NCBI GenBank assembly: GCA_029882215.1
Contig: JAOULC010000009.1
Location: 18,449-82,448, forward strand
Direction of reading: 5' to 3'
Length of the DNA stretch: 64,000 nt
Source: Gammaproteobacteria bacterium
GTDB lineage: Bacteria > Pseudomonadota > Gammaproteobacteria > SZUA-229
The notes beneath the pieces are model-generated. The model had not been told where the DNA came from, made no database searches, and saw only the letters and a list, made by a program, of their open reading frames with translations. The number at the start of each line of letters is the position of its first letter. The stretch's first letter is position 1. Positions 36,579 through 45,500 of this stretch are shown in pieces. The position numbers and the translations under genes were made by a program.

Positions 36579-37631
36579 TCATAGTGCTGCACTGATTTTA
36601 ACAGAAGCGTGTCCGGTATTGTTCAGCTGAATTCGCTTTATCATTGCAGGGTTTATATGTATATCACCATTGGCAGCCACTAGCATGACATATTTAATGC
36701 CCATTTTTTTTGCGATGCGATGCCAGTGGTCGGGGCCGGCAACAAACAAGGCGGTGGCTGCAGCATCGGCGATCCCTGCGTTGTTGTGAATAACCGTGAC
36801 AGACTGCGACAAATTAGCAGGGTAGCCGGTTCGCGGGTCTAAAATGTGGTGATAGCGTGCAGAGTTGTGGATAAAATAATCGTTATAGTCAGCATGGGTG
36901 AACACGCTTTCTCCGTCTGTCGGTTGTACTGACGCTATGATGCTGTCTTTAAGTCTGGGGTGAGGGATATTAATCTTCCGTGCACGATCACTGTGCTGGC
37001 CGATCACTTTTAGGTTGCCACCGGCATTGATAACTGCATTTTGAATGCCGAGTTTTTGTAGGGTTTCGGTGCTTTTGTCGATGGCATAAGCTTTAGCAAA
37101 GGCCCCAAAATTTAACTGTACCGCAGCGTTATTGCTTTGTAGTCGTATGCCATTTAACTGCAAATTTAGCATGTTCGGGTTTTCAGCGAGCAGTGCCTGA
37201 ATTTTATCGTTATCAGGTGGTTGCTTGTTGGATATATCTGTTTCATGGGATTTCCAAAGGTTAAGCAGATGCCCGATAGCCGGATTAAATAGTTCTTCTG
37301 ATTGTTCGTAAAGTGCAGTGCTTTGACGGATAAGCGGAATCAGGTGTAGCGGCAGATTAAAGCCGGCTTCAGTCGGTATTAAGCTATTAACTCTGCTTAA
37401 AGGGCCATTAATCCATGGGTTCCATACTTTATGCCAATAAGCAAAATCTTCATCGAGGGTAGCAAAAGCTTGCTCTGCCAGTAACGGGTCAGTGCCAGTA
37501 ATGCTAACATCAATAATGCTGCCGAAGCTTAAAATGGAATGGCGAAATGTCTCACTGGCCGGCGTGTTGTCGGCTGGACTGCAAGATATCAGAAATATAC
37601 AGCAAAATAGTATGCGGCTGAGGATCTTCAT
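36579..37631 (-). CDS. apbE: FAD:protein FMN transferase (ApbE), lipoprotein
   Basis: Attaches FMN covalently to a Thr/Ser of periplasmic flavoproteins, for example in Nqr or Rnf complexes. The 350-residue protein has a lipobox ending at Cys17 (FLISC), GAFAKAYAIDKS, NAGGNLKVIG and HILDPRTGYPA. A DAAATALFV segment carries the metal ligand. It overlaps gshB by 4 bases. This gene is not part of the Pseudomonas gene order I recall for the block, so it may be an insertion. Confidence 0.93.
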   Translation of the reverse strand: MKILSRILFCCIFLISCSPADNTPASETFRHSILSFGSIIDVSITGTDPLLAEQAFATLDEDFAYWHKVWNPWINGPLSRVNSLIPTEAGFNLPLHLIPLIRQSTALYEQSEELFNPAIGHLLNLWKSHETDISNKQPPDNDKIQALLAENPNMLNLQLNGIRLQSNNAAVQLNFGAFAKAYAIDKSTETLQKLGIQNAVINAGGNLKVIGQHSDRARKINIPHPRLKDSIIASVQPTDGESVFTHADYNDYFIHNSARYHHILDPRTGYPANLSQSVTVIHNNAGIADAAATALFVAGPDHWHRIAKKMGIKYVMLVAANGDIHINPAMIKRIQLNNTGHASVKISAAL

Positions 37632-38581
37632 GCCCGTAGTTTTTTCTCGATGATATTCATTAAGTCAGTTGCTATATCCAGATTGAATTGCTGATCCAGC
37701 TCACGAATGCAGGTCGGGCTGGTGACATTGATTTCTGTCAGAAAATCACCAATCACGTCAATACCGACGAATAACAGGCCTTTTTCTTTTAGCGTTGGAC
37801 CGACCTGCTGACAAATCCAGTAGTCGCGTTCTGTTAATGGCTGGCCTTTGGCGCTACCACCGGCAGCCAGATTGCCACGAGTTTCACCTTTACTGGGAAT
37901 GCGTGCCAGTGCAAAGGGGACAGGTTCACCATCAATCAATAAAATACGTTTGTCACCGTTTACAATATCAGGTATGAACTGTTGGGCCATGGATAGTTTG
38001 CGGCCTTGTTCGGTCAGGGTTTCAATGATGACATTCAGGTTCGGGTCGTTAGCCCGAACTCTGAAAATAGAAGCACCGCCCATGCCATCCAGAGGTTTTA
38101 AAATAACGTCCTGTTGATCGTGCACAAATTGCTTTAGCTGCTGCATATTGCAGCTGACAAGGTTGGGTACGCAGCACTGCGGGAACATGCTGGTGAAAAG
38201 TTTTTCGTTGTGGTCGCGAATACTGGCTGCCTTATTAACGACCAGAACGCCATCATTTTCAGCCATCTCTAGCAAATAGGTTACATAAATGTAATCCATG
38301 TTAAATGGCGGGTCTTGGCGCATTAAAATAGTGTCAAAATAGCTGAGCGGAGTGTCTTGCGTGTTGTGGGTCTGAAACCAGGATTCCGGCTCATCAATGA
38401 CAGAAATCCGGCTGGAAATAGCATGTGCTTGGGAGTCGCTAATATATAGGTCCTGAGGGCGTATATAATAAATTTCCCAGTTTTTTTTCTGCGCAGACAG
38501 CATCATGGCGAAACTGCTGTCTTTTTTAGTGTTTATTTTTTCTATAGGGTCCATAACGACCCCGATTTTAATAGCTTCCAT
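37628..38581 (-). CDS. gshB: Glutathione synthetase
   Basis: Joins gamma-glutamylcysteine and glycine. The 317-residue ATP-grasp enzyme has the family N-terminus KIGVVMDPIEKINTKKDSSF, MRQDPPFNMDYIYVTYLLE, DGMGGASIF and RGNLAAGGSAKGQ. Length and start agree with E. coli GshB. It is transcribed divergently from pilG across a 381-base gap. Confidence 0.97.
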   Translation of the reverse strand: MEAIKIGVVMDPIEKINTKKDSSFAMMLSAQKKNWEIYYIRPQDLYISDSQAHAISSRISVIDEPESWFQTHNTQDTPLSYFDTILMRQDPPFNMDYIYVTYLLEMAENDGVLVVNKAASIRDHNEKLFTSMFPQCCVPNLVSCNMQQLKQFVHDQQDVILKPLDGMGGASIFRVRANDPNLNVIIETLTEQGRKLSMAQQFIPDIVNGDKRILLIDGEPVPFALARIPSKGETRGNLAAGGSAKGQPLTERDYWICQQVGPTLKEKGLLFVGIDVIGDFLTEINVTSPTCIRELDQQFNLDIATDLMNIIEKKLRA

Positions 38582-38962
38582 GATATCGATTCTAAAGGTA
38601 AATGATTGTTAAGTAATGAGTTTTATTTGTTTTTTTGCTTTTAGTAATGTTTTATTAAATTGAACTTAAGTGCTGAAACTACACTATTGTTTAGATTTAA
38701 GTAAGGCCTGTTTTGCTAGTTAGCAAGAGCGTAATCATTGTCGTAAAAGTGTCAATTTCTTTATTATTCAACAATTTAACTTAATTGTGTTAAGATTTTA
38801 CATAATGTTTGTTAGCTAAGTTTCTTAATAAAAGGAATTTTTATTTGCGAAAGCCTATGACATAGGCTAAATTACTGGCAAATGACCGGTGGGGCGCAGA
38901 CCTGTTAAATTTTAATCTAAGTATGTAAATATAGCGTTTATATATGGGTAATCGGGAATACT
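38582..38962. other. Divergent promoter region between gshB and pilG
   Basis: This 381-base AT-rich region has no supported gene. It holds a 7-bp inverted repeat, GCCTATG-A-CATAGGC at about 38854-38868, followed by a G-rich stretch (38895-38915). I could not assign a promoter with confidence. The gshB and pilG transcripts must both begin here. Confidence 0.45.
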
Positions 38963-39367
38963 ATGGCAGACGATTCTGTTGAAATCTCAGGCTTAAAAGT
39001 GATGGTGATTGACGATAGCAAGACCATTCGCCGAACTGCTGAAAATCTATTGAAAAAAGAAGGCTGTGAGGTAGTTACGGCCGTTGATGGTTTTGAAGCG
39101 CTATCAAAAATAGCTGAACATAAACCTGACATTATATTTGTTGATATTATGATGCCCCGACTGGATGGTTATCAAACCTGTGCCTTAATCAAGCATAATA
39201 ATGTCTTTAAAAGTACTCCTGTTATTATGCTATCAAGCAAAGACAGCATCTTTGACCGTGCACGAGGTCGCATTGTAGGTTCGGAACAATACTTAACGAA
39301 GCCCTTTACAAAAGACGATCTACTGAGTGCGATCAAGCAATATGCCTTTAATGGTACGAACGCATAA
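38963..39367 (+). CDS. pilG: Twitching motility response regulator PilG
   Basis: CheY-like receiver of the Pil-Chp system. In Pseudomonas it promotes pilus extension and cAMP signalling. The 134-residue protein has the acidic pocket DDS (17-19), phospho-acceptor D61 in IIFVDIMMPRLDGY and the conserved lysine in YLTKPF. A 9-residue N-terminal extension is typical of PilG. It heads the pilGHIJ-chpA-chpC operon. Confidence 0.93.
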   Translation: MADDSVEISGLKVMVIDDSKTIRRTAENLLKKEGCEVVTAVDGFEALSKIAEHKPDIIFVDIMMPRLDGYQTCALIKHNNVFKSTPVIMLSSKDSIFDRARGRIVGSEQYLTKPFTKDDLLSAIKQYAFNGTNA

Positions 39368-39437
39368 AAATATCTGAATGCAAGTCAGATGAAAAAAATA
39401 TTATTAATTAATTAATTTAAGTGAGTGGTATAGAAAG

Positions 39438-39803
39438 ATGGCGCATATACTGATTGTTGACGATTCGCCCACAGAAGTGCATGTATATCGTGGGTATTTA
39501 GAAAAAAATGGACATCAGGTTTCAGTCGCTATTTCTGGCGAAGAAGGCGTTGAGAAAGCAAAAGAAGTTATTCCGGATTTAATATTAATGGATGTGGTTA
39601 TGCCCGGAATGAATGGTTTTCAGGCTACTCGCTCTTTAAGTAAAGATGCAAGTACAAAAGATATTCCAATCATTATTATTACCACAAAAGATCAGGAAAC
39701 CGATAAGGTCTGGGGCATGCGTCAGGGCGCTAAAGACTATATCGTTAAGCCGGCAAAGGAATCCGAATTAATCGAACGTGTTAACTCTGTTTTGGGTGCG
39801 TAG
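39438..39803 (+). CDS. pilH: Twitching motility response regulator PilH
   Basis: Second CheY-like receiver of the Pil-Chp system, linked with pilus retraction in Pseudomonas. The 121-residue protein has acidic pocket DDS at 8-10, phospho-acceptor D52 in LILMDVVMPGMNG and lysine in YIVKPAKE. It lies 70 bases after pilG. Confidence 0.93.
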   Translation: MAHILIVDDSPTEVHVYRGYLEKNGHQVSVAISGEEGVEKAKEVIPDLILMDVVMPGMNGFQATRSLSKDASTKDIPIIIITTKDQETDKVWGMRQGAKDYIVKPAKESELIERVNSVLGA

Positions 39804-39850
39804 GTAGATTATCTCAACATAATATTTACGAAATTTAAGAGCTGGTAACT

Positions 39851-40381
39851 ATGGCAAGTCCATTTGAAGTATTGCAGGCTGTGGAATCTGAGTGTCTTTC
39901 TAAGGCTGCAGGCTTACCAATTCTTGATGACGTAAAGCAAAGCTGGACAGGTATAGGTTTCAGAATAGGCGATATGGAGTTGGTTGCCTCAATGGATGAA
40001 GTGGCTGAGATTTTACATATGCCGCCTTATACGTCAATTCCTGGTGTCCGGTCGTGGATGGTTGGCTTGGCTAATGTTCGTGGCAATTTATTACCATTAA
40101 TGGATCTGAAGGGCTTTGTTACTGGTCAGGATGTCTCCTCAAAGAAAAAAAGCCGTGTGGTAGTAGCACGGCATGAAGACGGAATGACAGGCCTGGTGGT
40201 TGATGAAATTCTGGGCTTAAAGCATTTTTATCTTGAAGAACAAGTGTTTGAAATACCCTCTTTGGTAGACAGCTACCGGCCATATATTAAAATGGCATTT
40301 AAAAATGCTGATCAACATTGGCCAGTTTTTAGTATTAAAAAATTAGCACAACAAGAAAAATTTTTACAAATCGCAATATAA
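39851..40381 (+). CDS. pilI: CheW-like adaptor PilI
   Basis: Couples the receptor PilJ to the kinase ChpA. The 176-residue protein is a single CheW domain; SWMVGLANVRGNLLPLMDLKGF and TGLVVDEILGLKHF are the typical segments. It is between pilH and pilJ as in Pseudomonas. Confidence 0.93.
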   Translation: MASPFEVLQAVESECLSKAAGLPILDDVKQSWTGIGFRIGDMELVASMDEVAEILHMPPYTSIPGVRSWMVGLANVRGNLLPLMDLKGFVTGQDVSSKKKSRVVVARHEDGMTGLVVDEILGLKHFYLEEQVFEIPSLVDSYRPYIKMAFKNADQHWPVFSIKKLAQQEKFLQIAI

Positions 40382-40420
40382 AAAATATGCAGTGTGAAAA
40401 TAAATTGAGGAATACTCGTT

Positions 40421-42478
40421 ATGGCAGCAGGTACAGGTACAGCTTCGGGACTAAGTAAATTAGAGTTAGGATTGCTAGGGGTCGTAGTAAGTACTCTTAT
40501 AGCAGCCTTTGTTTTGTTTTTTTGGGCAAGTAGTGAACGTGATACCATTAAGGTACAACTAGAAATTGTTGCTAAAGAAGCACTGATTTCCCAGCGTTTA
40601 TCAACCCAGGCCCTTGAGGCAGCATCCGGAAAAGTCGGTTCTTTTAAACAACTCGAAGCTTTACGTAATTCATTTGCTGTAACTATCAATCAGTTAAAGA
40701 AAGGTGATCAGGGGCTGGGTATAAAGCCCTTAACGGTTGATGCTACTGCTGAGTTTAAGGCGGTGGAGACTATCTGGTCGAACTATCAGTCTGATATTAA
40801 CGTTATCTTGGATGGTCTGGAGCCAATTTCAAAGGTTTCAGAATACGTTGTTGTTATTAATGAATTTATTCCTCAGTTACTGGCTTTTTCAGATGAAGTT
40901 GTGGGTATCCTTGTCCGTAAAAATGCCGATCCGCATCAGATATATATAGCGAGCAGGCAGTTAATGCTGACGCAGCGTATTGAGAACAACCTGAACCTTG
41001 TTTTGGCCGGTGGTGAGGGTGCAACAACAGCTGCCGATCGATTTGGTCGGGATGCCACCTTGTTTGGCAGTGTTCTGGAGGGGATGTTAAAAGGCTTTCC
41101 CGGGCTGAATATCAAGAAAGTTCATGATGCTGAGGTTCGAGATAAGCTACGTGAAGTAGCCATGCTGTTTACATCGGTAAGTGATCATGTTGATGCAATT
41201 TTAGAACTTTCACCTGTCTTGTTTGAAGTTAAGGATGCATCAAGCCGAATGGAAGTAACAGCTGCCAGTTTGCTTTCAGCAACTGAAAAACTTGATGCCA
41301 AGATTCAGTCTGAAGAATATCATCTGGACTATGCTGACTACGCGGTAATCTTATTAGGTATCACCGCAATGCTTGCGTTCCTTTATTTTGGCTGGATAAA
41401 TGTAACGACTGCCAGAGAACGAGAAGAGCTTGCACTTGAACAAAACCGTCGTAACCAGCGTGCGATTTTGCGCTTACTTGATGAAATGGCTAACCTTGCG
41501 GAAGGTGATTTAACAGTTCATGCCACGGTTACCGAAGAAATCACCGGTGCAATCGCCGACTCGGTTAACTATGCGATTGATGCACTGCGTTCACTGGTTA
41601 CCACGATTAATATAACGGCTGTGAGGGTTTCCTCTTCGGCAGAAAAGACACTTGCAACAGCGGGCCGGCTGGCAGATGCATCATCGCATCAGGCGCGTGA
41701 AATTGTCTCGGCATCCGCGGCAATTACCGACATGGCGGACTCTATGGAAGGTGTATCGAATAACGCCGCACAGTCAGCTGAGGTTGCACGAAAATCGGTT
41801 GATATTGCACAGCAAGGTGCGACTCTGGTACGTAACAGTATTACGGGTATGGATAGCATTCGTGAACAGATTCAAGAGACATCAAAACGAATTAAGCGAC
41901 TGGGTGAATCATCTCAGGAGATCGGTGATATCGTTGGACTGATTACTGAAATCGCAGACCAAACTAATATCCTTGCATTGAACGCAGCTATTCAGGCATC
42001 GACAGCCGGTGATGCTGGCCGAGGCTTCGCGGTTGTTGCCGACGAGGTACAGCGACTGGCGGAACGTTCATCTAATGCAACCAAACAGATCGAAGCACTG
42101 GTTAAAACGATCCAGGCCGATACCAACGAAGCAGTACACTCAATGGAACAAAGTACATCGGGTGTGGTAAGCGGAGGTAAGATGGCCGAGGATGCCGGTG
42201 AGGCACTTACCCGAATTGAGGATGTATCGACTGAGCTGGCAAGTCTTATTCAGGGTATCTCTGATGCTGCAAGCAGACAGGCTATCGTTGCAACCGATGT
42301 ATCAAATACCATGAATGTAATACAGGAAATTACTGTACAGACATCTGAAGGCTCTGAAGAAACATCGAGCTCAATTGGTAATCTGAGTGAGATGGCAAAT
42401 GAACTACGTAAGTCTGTAGCCGGCTTTAAGCTGCCTGATTCTGGTGATCAGGTTGAAACCGTTATTTTGAATAGTTAG
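40421..42478 (+). CDS. pilJ: Methyl-accepting chemotaxis receptor PilJ
   Basis: Receptor of the Pil-Chp system. The 685-residue protein has TM1 at about 15-35, a periplasmic PilJ-type helical domain (about 36-300), TM2 at about 303-326 and a HAMP-like region. The signalling tip is at about 509-545 ([18 protein letters not shown]). The tip reads AIQAS rather than the common AIEAA, as in PilJ. Potential methylation helices are present although no methyltransferase gene is adjacent. Confidence 0.94.
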   Translation: MAAGTGTASGLSKLELGLLGVVVSTLIAAFVLFFWASSERDTIKVQLEIVAKEALISQRLSTQALEAASGKVGSFKQLEALRNSFAVTINQLKKGDQGLGIKPLTVDATAEFKAVETIWSNYQSDINVILDGLEPISKVSEYVVVINEFIPQLLAFSDEVVGILVRKNADPHQIYIASRQLMLTQRIENNLNLVLAGGEGATTAADRFGRDATLFGSVLEGMLKGFPGLNIKKVHDAEVRDKLREVAMLFTSVSDHVDAILELSPVLFEVKDASSRMEVTAASLLSATEKLDAKIQSEEYHLDYADYAVILLGITAMLAFLYFGWINVTTAREREELALEQNRRNQRAILRLLDEMANLAEGDLTVHATVTEEITGAIADSVNYAIDALRSLVTTINITAVRVSSSAEKTLATAGRLADASSHQAREIVSASAAITDMADSMEGVSNNAAQSAEVARKSVDIAQQGATLVRNSITGMDSIREQIQETSKRIKRLGESSQEIGDIVGLITEIADQTNILALNAAIQASTAGDAGRGFAVVADEVQRLAERSSNATKQIEALVKTIQADTNEAVHSMEQSTSGVVSGGKMAEDAGEALTRIEDVSTELASLIQGISDAASRQAIVATDVSNTMNVIQEITVQTSEGSEETSSSIGNLSEMANELRKSVAGFKLPDSGDQVETVILNS

Positions 42479-42534
42479 TAGTTTCAAAAAAACGATTTGA
42501 AGCATTTATCAATGATAATAAATGGTAGTCATTA

Positions 42535-45500
42535 ATGAAGAACCCGAGTGACACAGTTGAATTTAATTCGCTAAACTGGGTAAAAAAAGAGCTCGACCTG
42601 GTACTGGAGGATGCTCAGAAAGCCTTCAATATCTATATTGATGATGCCTCGGAGACTGATAAGCTACAGGAGTGTATCGATCAAATACATCTGATCCATG
42701 GTACTCTGTTAATGGTAGAGCTTTATGGCGCTGCCATGCTGGCTGAAGAAATTGAAGAGTTAGTCAAGAGTCTCAGAGATGAAGAGGTTTCCGGAAATGA
42801 GGAAATCTACCAGTTAATTATGGGTGCAATGCTCAGATTACCTGATTACCTTGACGGACTCATCAGTGGTAATAAAGATGTCCCTATCGTTCTGCTTCCT
42901 GTTTTAAATGACTTGCGTGCTGCGCGTAATGAAAGCTTGCTTTCAGAAAGTCTGTTGTTTTTCCCTGATGTTGATGTGGATGAAAATGATATCGAGAATA
43001 TTGTTGTCGATGCCAGTGCAAATAATGAACTACAGGCACTGGCAAAACGATTACGCCCGCATTTTCAGTTAGGGTTGCTAACCTGGTTTAAAGATGAGAA
43101 GCCGTTAACAGGTTTAAAAAGAATTCAGGCTGTTATCAATGAGCTTGAAAAAAATTCTGTAGAGAAAAAAGTCCGGCGGCTATGGACGGTTTCATCTGCT
43201 CTGCTTGAGTCGCTGATTCATAAAGGTATTAATTCCAGTATTACCGTTAAATTATTAATTGGAAAAATAGATCGTCTTAATAAAGAGTTAATTGATCACG
43301 GTGAAGCTGCACTGGAAAAATCACTGCCTGCCGATATTATTAAAAATATTCTGTACTACATAGCAAGATCAGATTCTTTAGGTGACCGCGTCTCTAATAT
43401 TAAAGAGATATATAAACTCAATGAGCTGTTGCCCGGCAATAATGCAGAAAATGAAGCAGCGCTCAATATGGGCGGGCCAAATATTGATCTGTTACAGACT
43501 GTTGCGCAGGCAATACGCGAAGACTTTACAGAAGTAAAAGACGCTTTAGAAATATTTGTTCATGGAGAAGAGCAAGACAGGTCAAAACTTGAGTCACTGC
43601 CTGCTTTACTGGCTAAAATTGCTGACACTATGGGAATGCTGAGTCTTGGCGCACCAAGACAAATGATTCTCGAGCAAAAAAACCAGGTTGAGAAATTTGT
43701 CAGCGGCGAGCTGGATGCCACTGATCAGCAGGTTATGGATGTGGCAAGTGTTCTGTTAAATGCAGAAGCTAAACTTAATAACTTTATTTCGCGTAAAAGT
43801 GATAGCAGCTCAGATGCAGCTGACGAAGCTGATGAAAGTCATGACTCAGAATATCAGGAAGTTTTATCAACGGTTGCCCGTGAAGCCTTAACCGATTTTA
43901 ATCAGGCAAAACATCTTATCCTGCAATATGCGGAATCACCTGGTGACAGCTCAGATTTAGAGCGGGTCGTCAAACTGTTTGCTGATGTTAGTGGTGCTAT
44001 GTTTATGGAACCACTGGATATTCTGGCGCCATTGATCAGAGGAATCAGTAGTTATATTCAAACGGTGTTAATAAACGCCGGACAGCTTATCCCGGAACAG
44101 CTTGATGTTGTGGCTGATGCTGTAACGAGTATCGAATATTATCTGGAATCGGTCATCGAAGGCAGAAAGGATCTCAATGCTGATCTGAATTTTGGCCGTA
44201 GTGCAGTTGATAAACTGCGTGTTTTCGCCGCTGAGTTAGGCAGCAGTGTTGACTCAGCTACTGCTGAAAAAGCAGCGCAAGCAAATGAGGCTAGTATTGA
44301 TCTGGATGAGACCGCTGTTGAGACAGCGGCAGATGATGGCTTTTCGCTTGATATGGAAGACAGTGAGTTTGAATTAAATGATACTGAAATTGATGCAGAG
44401 CCTGCAATAGATGATACAGATTTTGGTTTAGACTTAGAGTTAGAGTTAGATTCAGGTTTTGATTTAGTCGAAGAAAGCAGTGAAGTAGAACCAGCACCTG
44501 TCGCTGAGAAAACCACTTCTGTTATCAGTAAAACTAAGCGTCCTGAATTAGCTATTATCGGTGATGATACCGATGAAGAAATTTTTGAAATCTTTATTGA
44601 AGAAGCTTTAGAGGTACTGGCTGAGATCAATGAGAACCTGCCTCAGTGGAAGTTTGACAATAGTAATGAAGATGCGCGGGCGTCAGTAAGAAGGTCTTTT
44701 CATACACTTAAAGGCAGTGGCCGCCTGATTGGTGCGATGATGATTGGTGAGTTCTCATGGAGTATTGAGAACATGATCAATAAAGTTATCGATAAAAGTA
44801 TCCCCTTAACGGCGGAAGTTTTTTTTGTTTTAGAAGAGGCTGTGACAGTATTACCACAGCTTATCGAACAGATGCAGGGTAATAAGCAGCCAGTCGCAAA
44901 TATTTATGATCTCATGGAACATGCGGATGCGTTAAGCAGAGGAGAAAGATTCTCCCCCCCCGTTAAAGCCGAGGTTACCGCTACAGTAGCCTCGGAAAAC
45001 TTACCTGTAGACGACACCGGCGCAGATGAAGCTATCATGGATCCGGCCGGTGCAGATGTCACTGATCACAATGTAAGCAGTCTAGATATTGAAGACGGTA
45101 CTGACGAAATCATCAATTTATCTGAGCCTGAAGATGAACTGATGAATTTTGATGAAGATTCATTTGAAGTAACTGATGAGATTGAATTTAACAGTACTGA
45201 GCTAACTGACTTTGATGAGGGTAACCTTTCAGATGAGCTGGAGTTAAGTGATGAGTTTTCTCTGGAATCAGAACTCATAGTTGAAGATGAAGATAATGAA
45301 TTCAGCTTTGAAGTTTCTGAAGATGAGATTTCGCTGGAGTCGGCACTTGAAGTTGACGAGCTTGCAATTGATTTAGATGACGACTTGTCATTAACTGAAG
45401 TACCGGTAAAGTTAGAAATTGATCCTGAGTTGTTCAGAATATTCCGGGCTGAGTCAGAAGGTCACCTAGATACAATTCGACATATTTTAATACTCAATCA

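Noticed and set aside
38870..38920. GGCAAATGACCGG...GGGGCGCAGACC upstream of pilG looks a little like the c-di-GMP-I (GEMM) riboswitch core.
   Set aside because: The P2 helix with the GAAA tetraloop and the ACGCAAAGCC sequence are missing, and the pairing needed for the aptamer cannot be drawn.
44139..44630. A 163-codon minus-strand frame inside chpA, rich in serine.
   Set aside because: It mirrors the acidic Asp/Glu linkers of chpA on the opposite strand and has no ribosome site.
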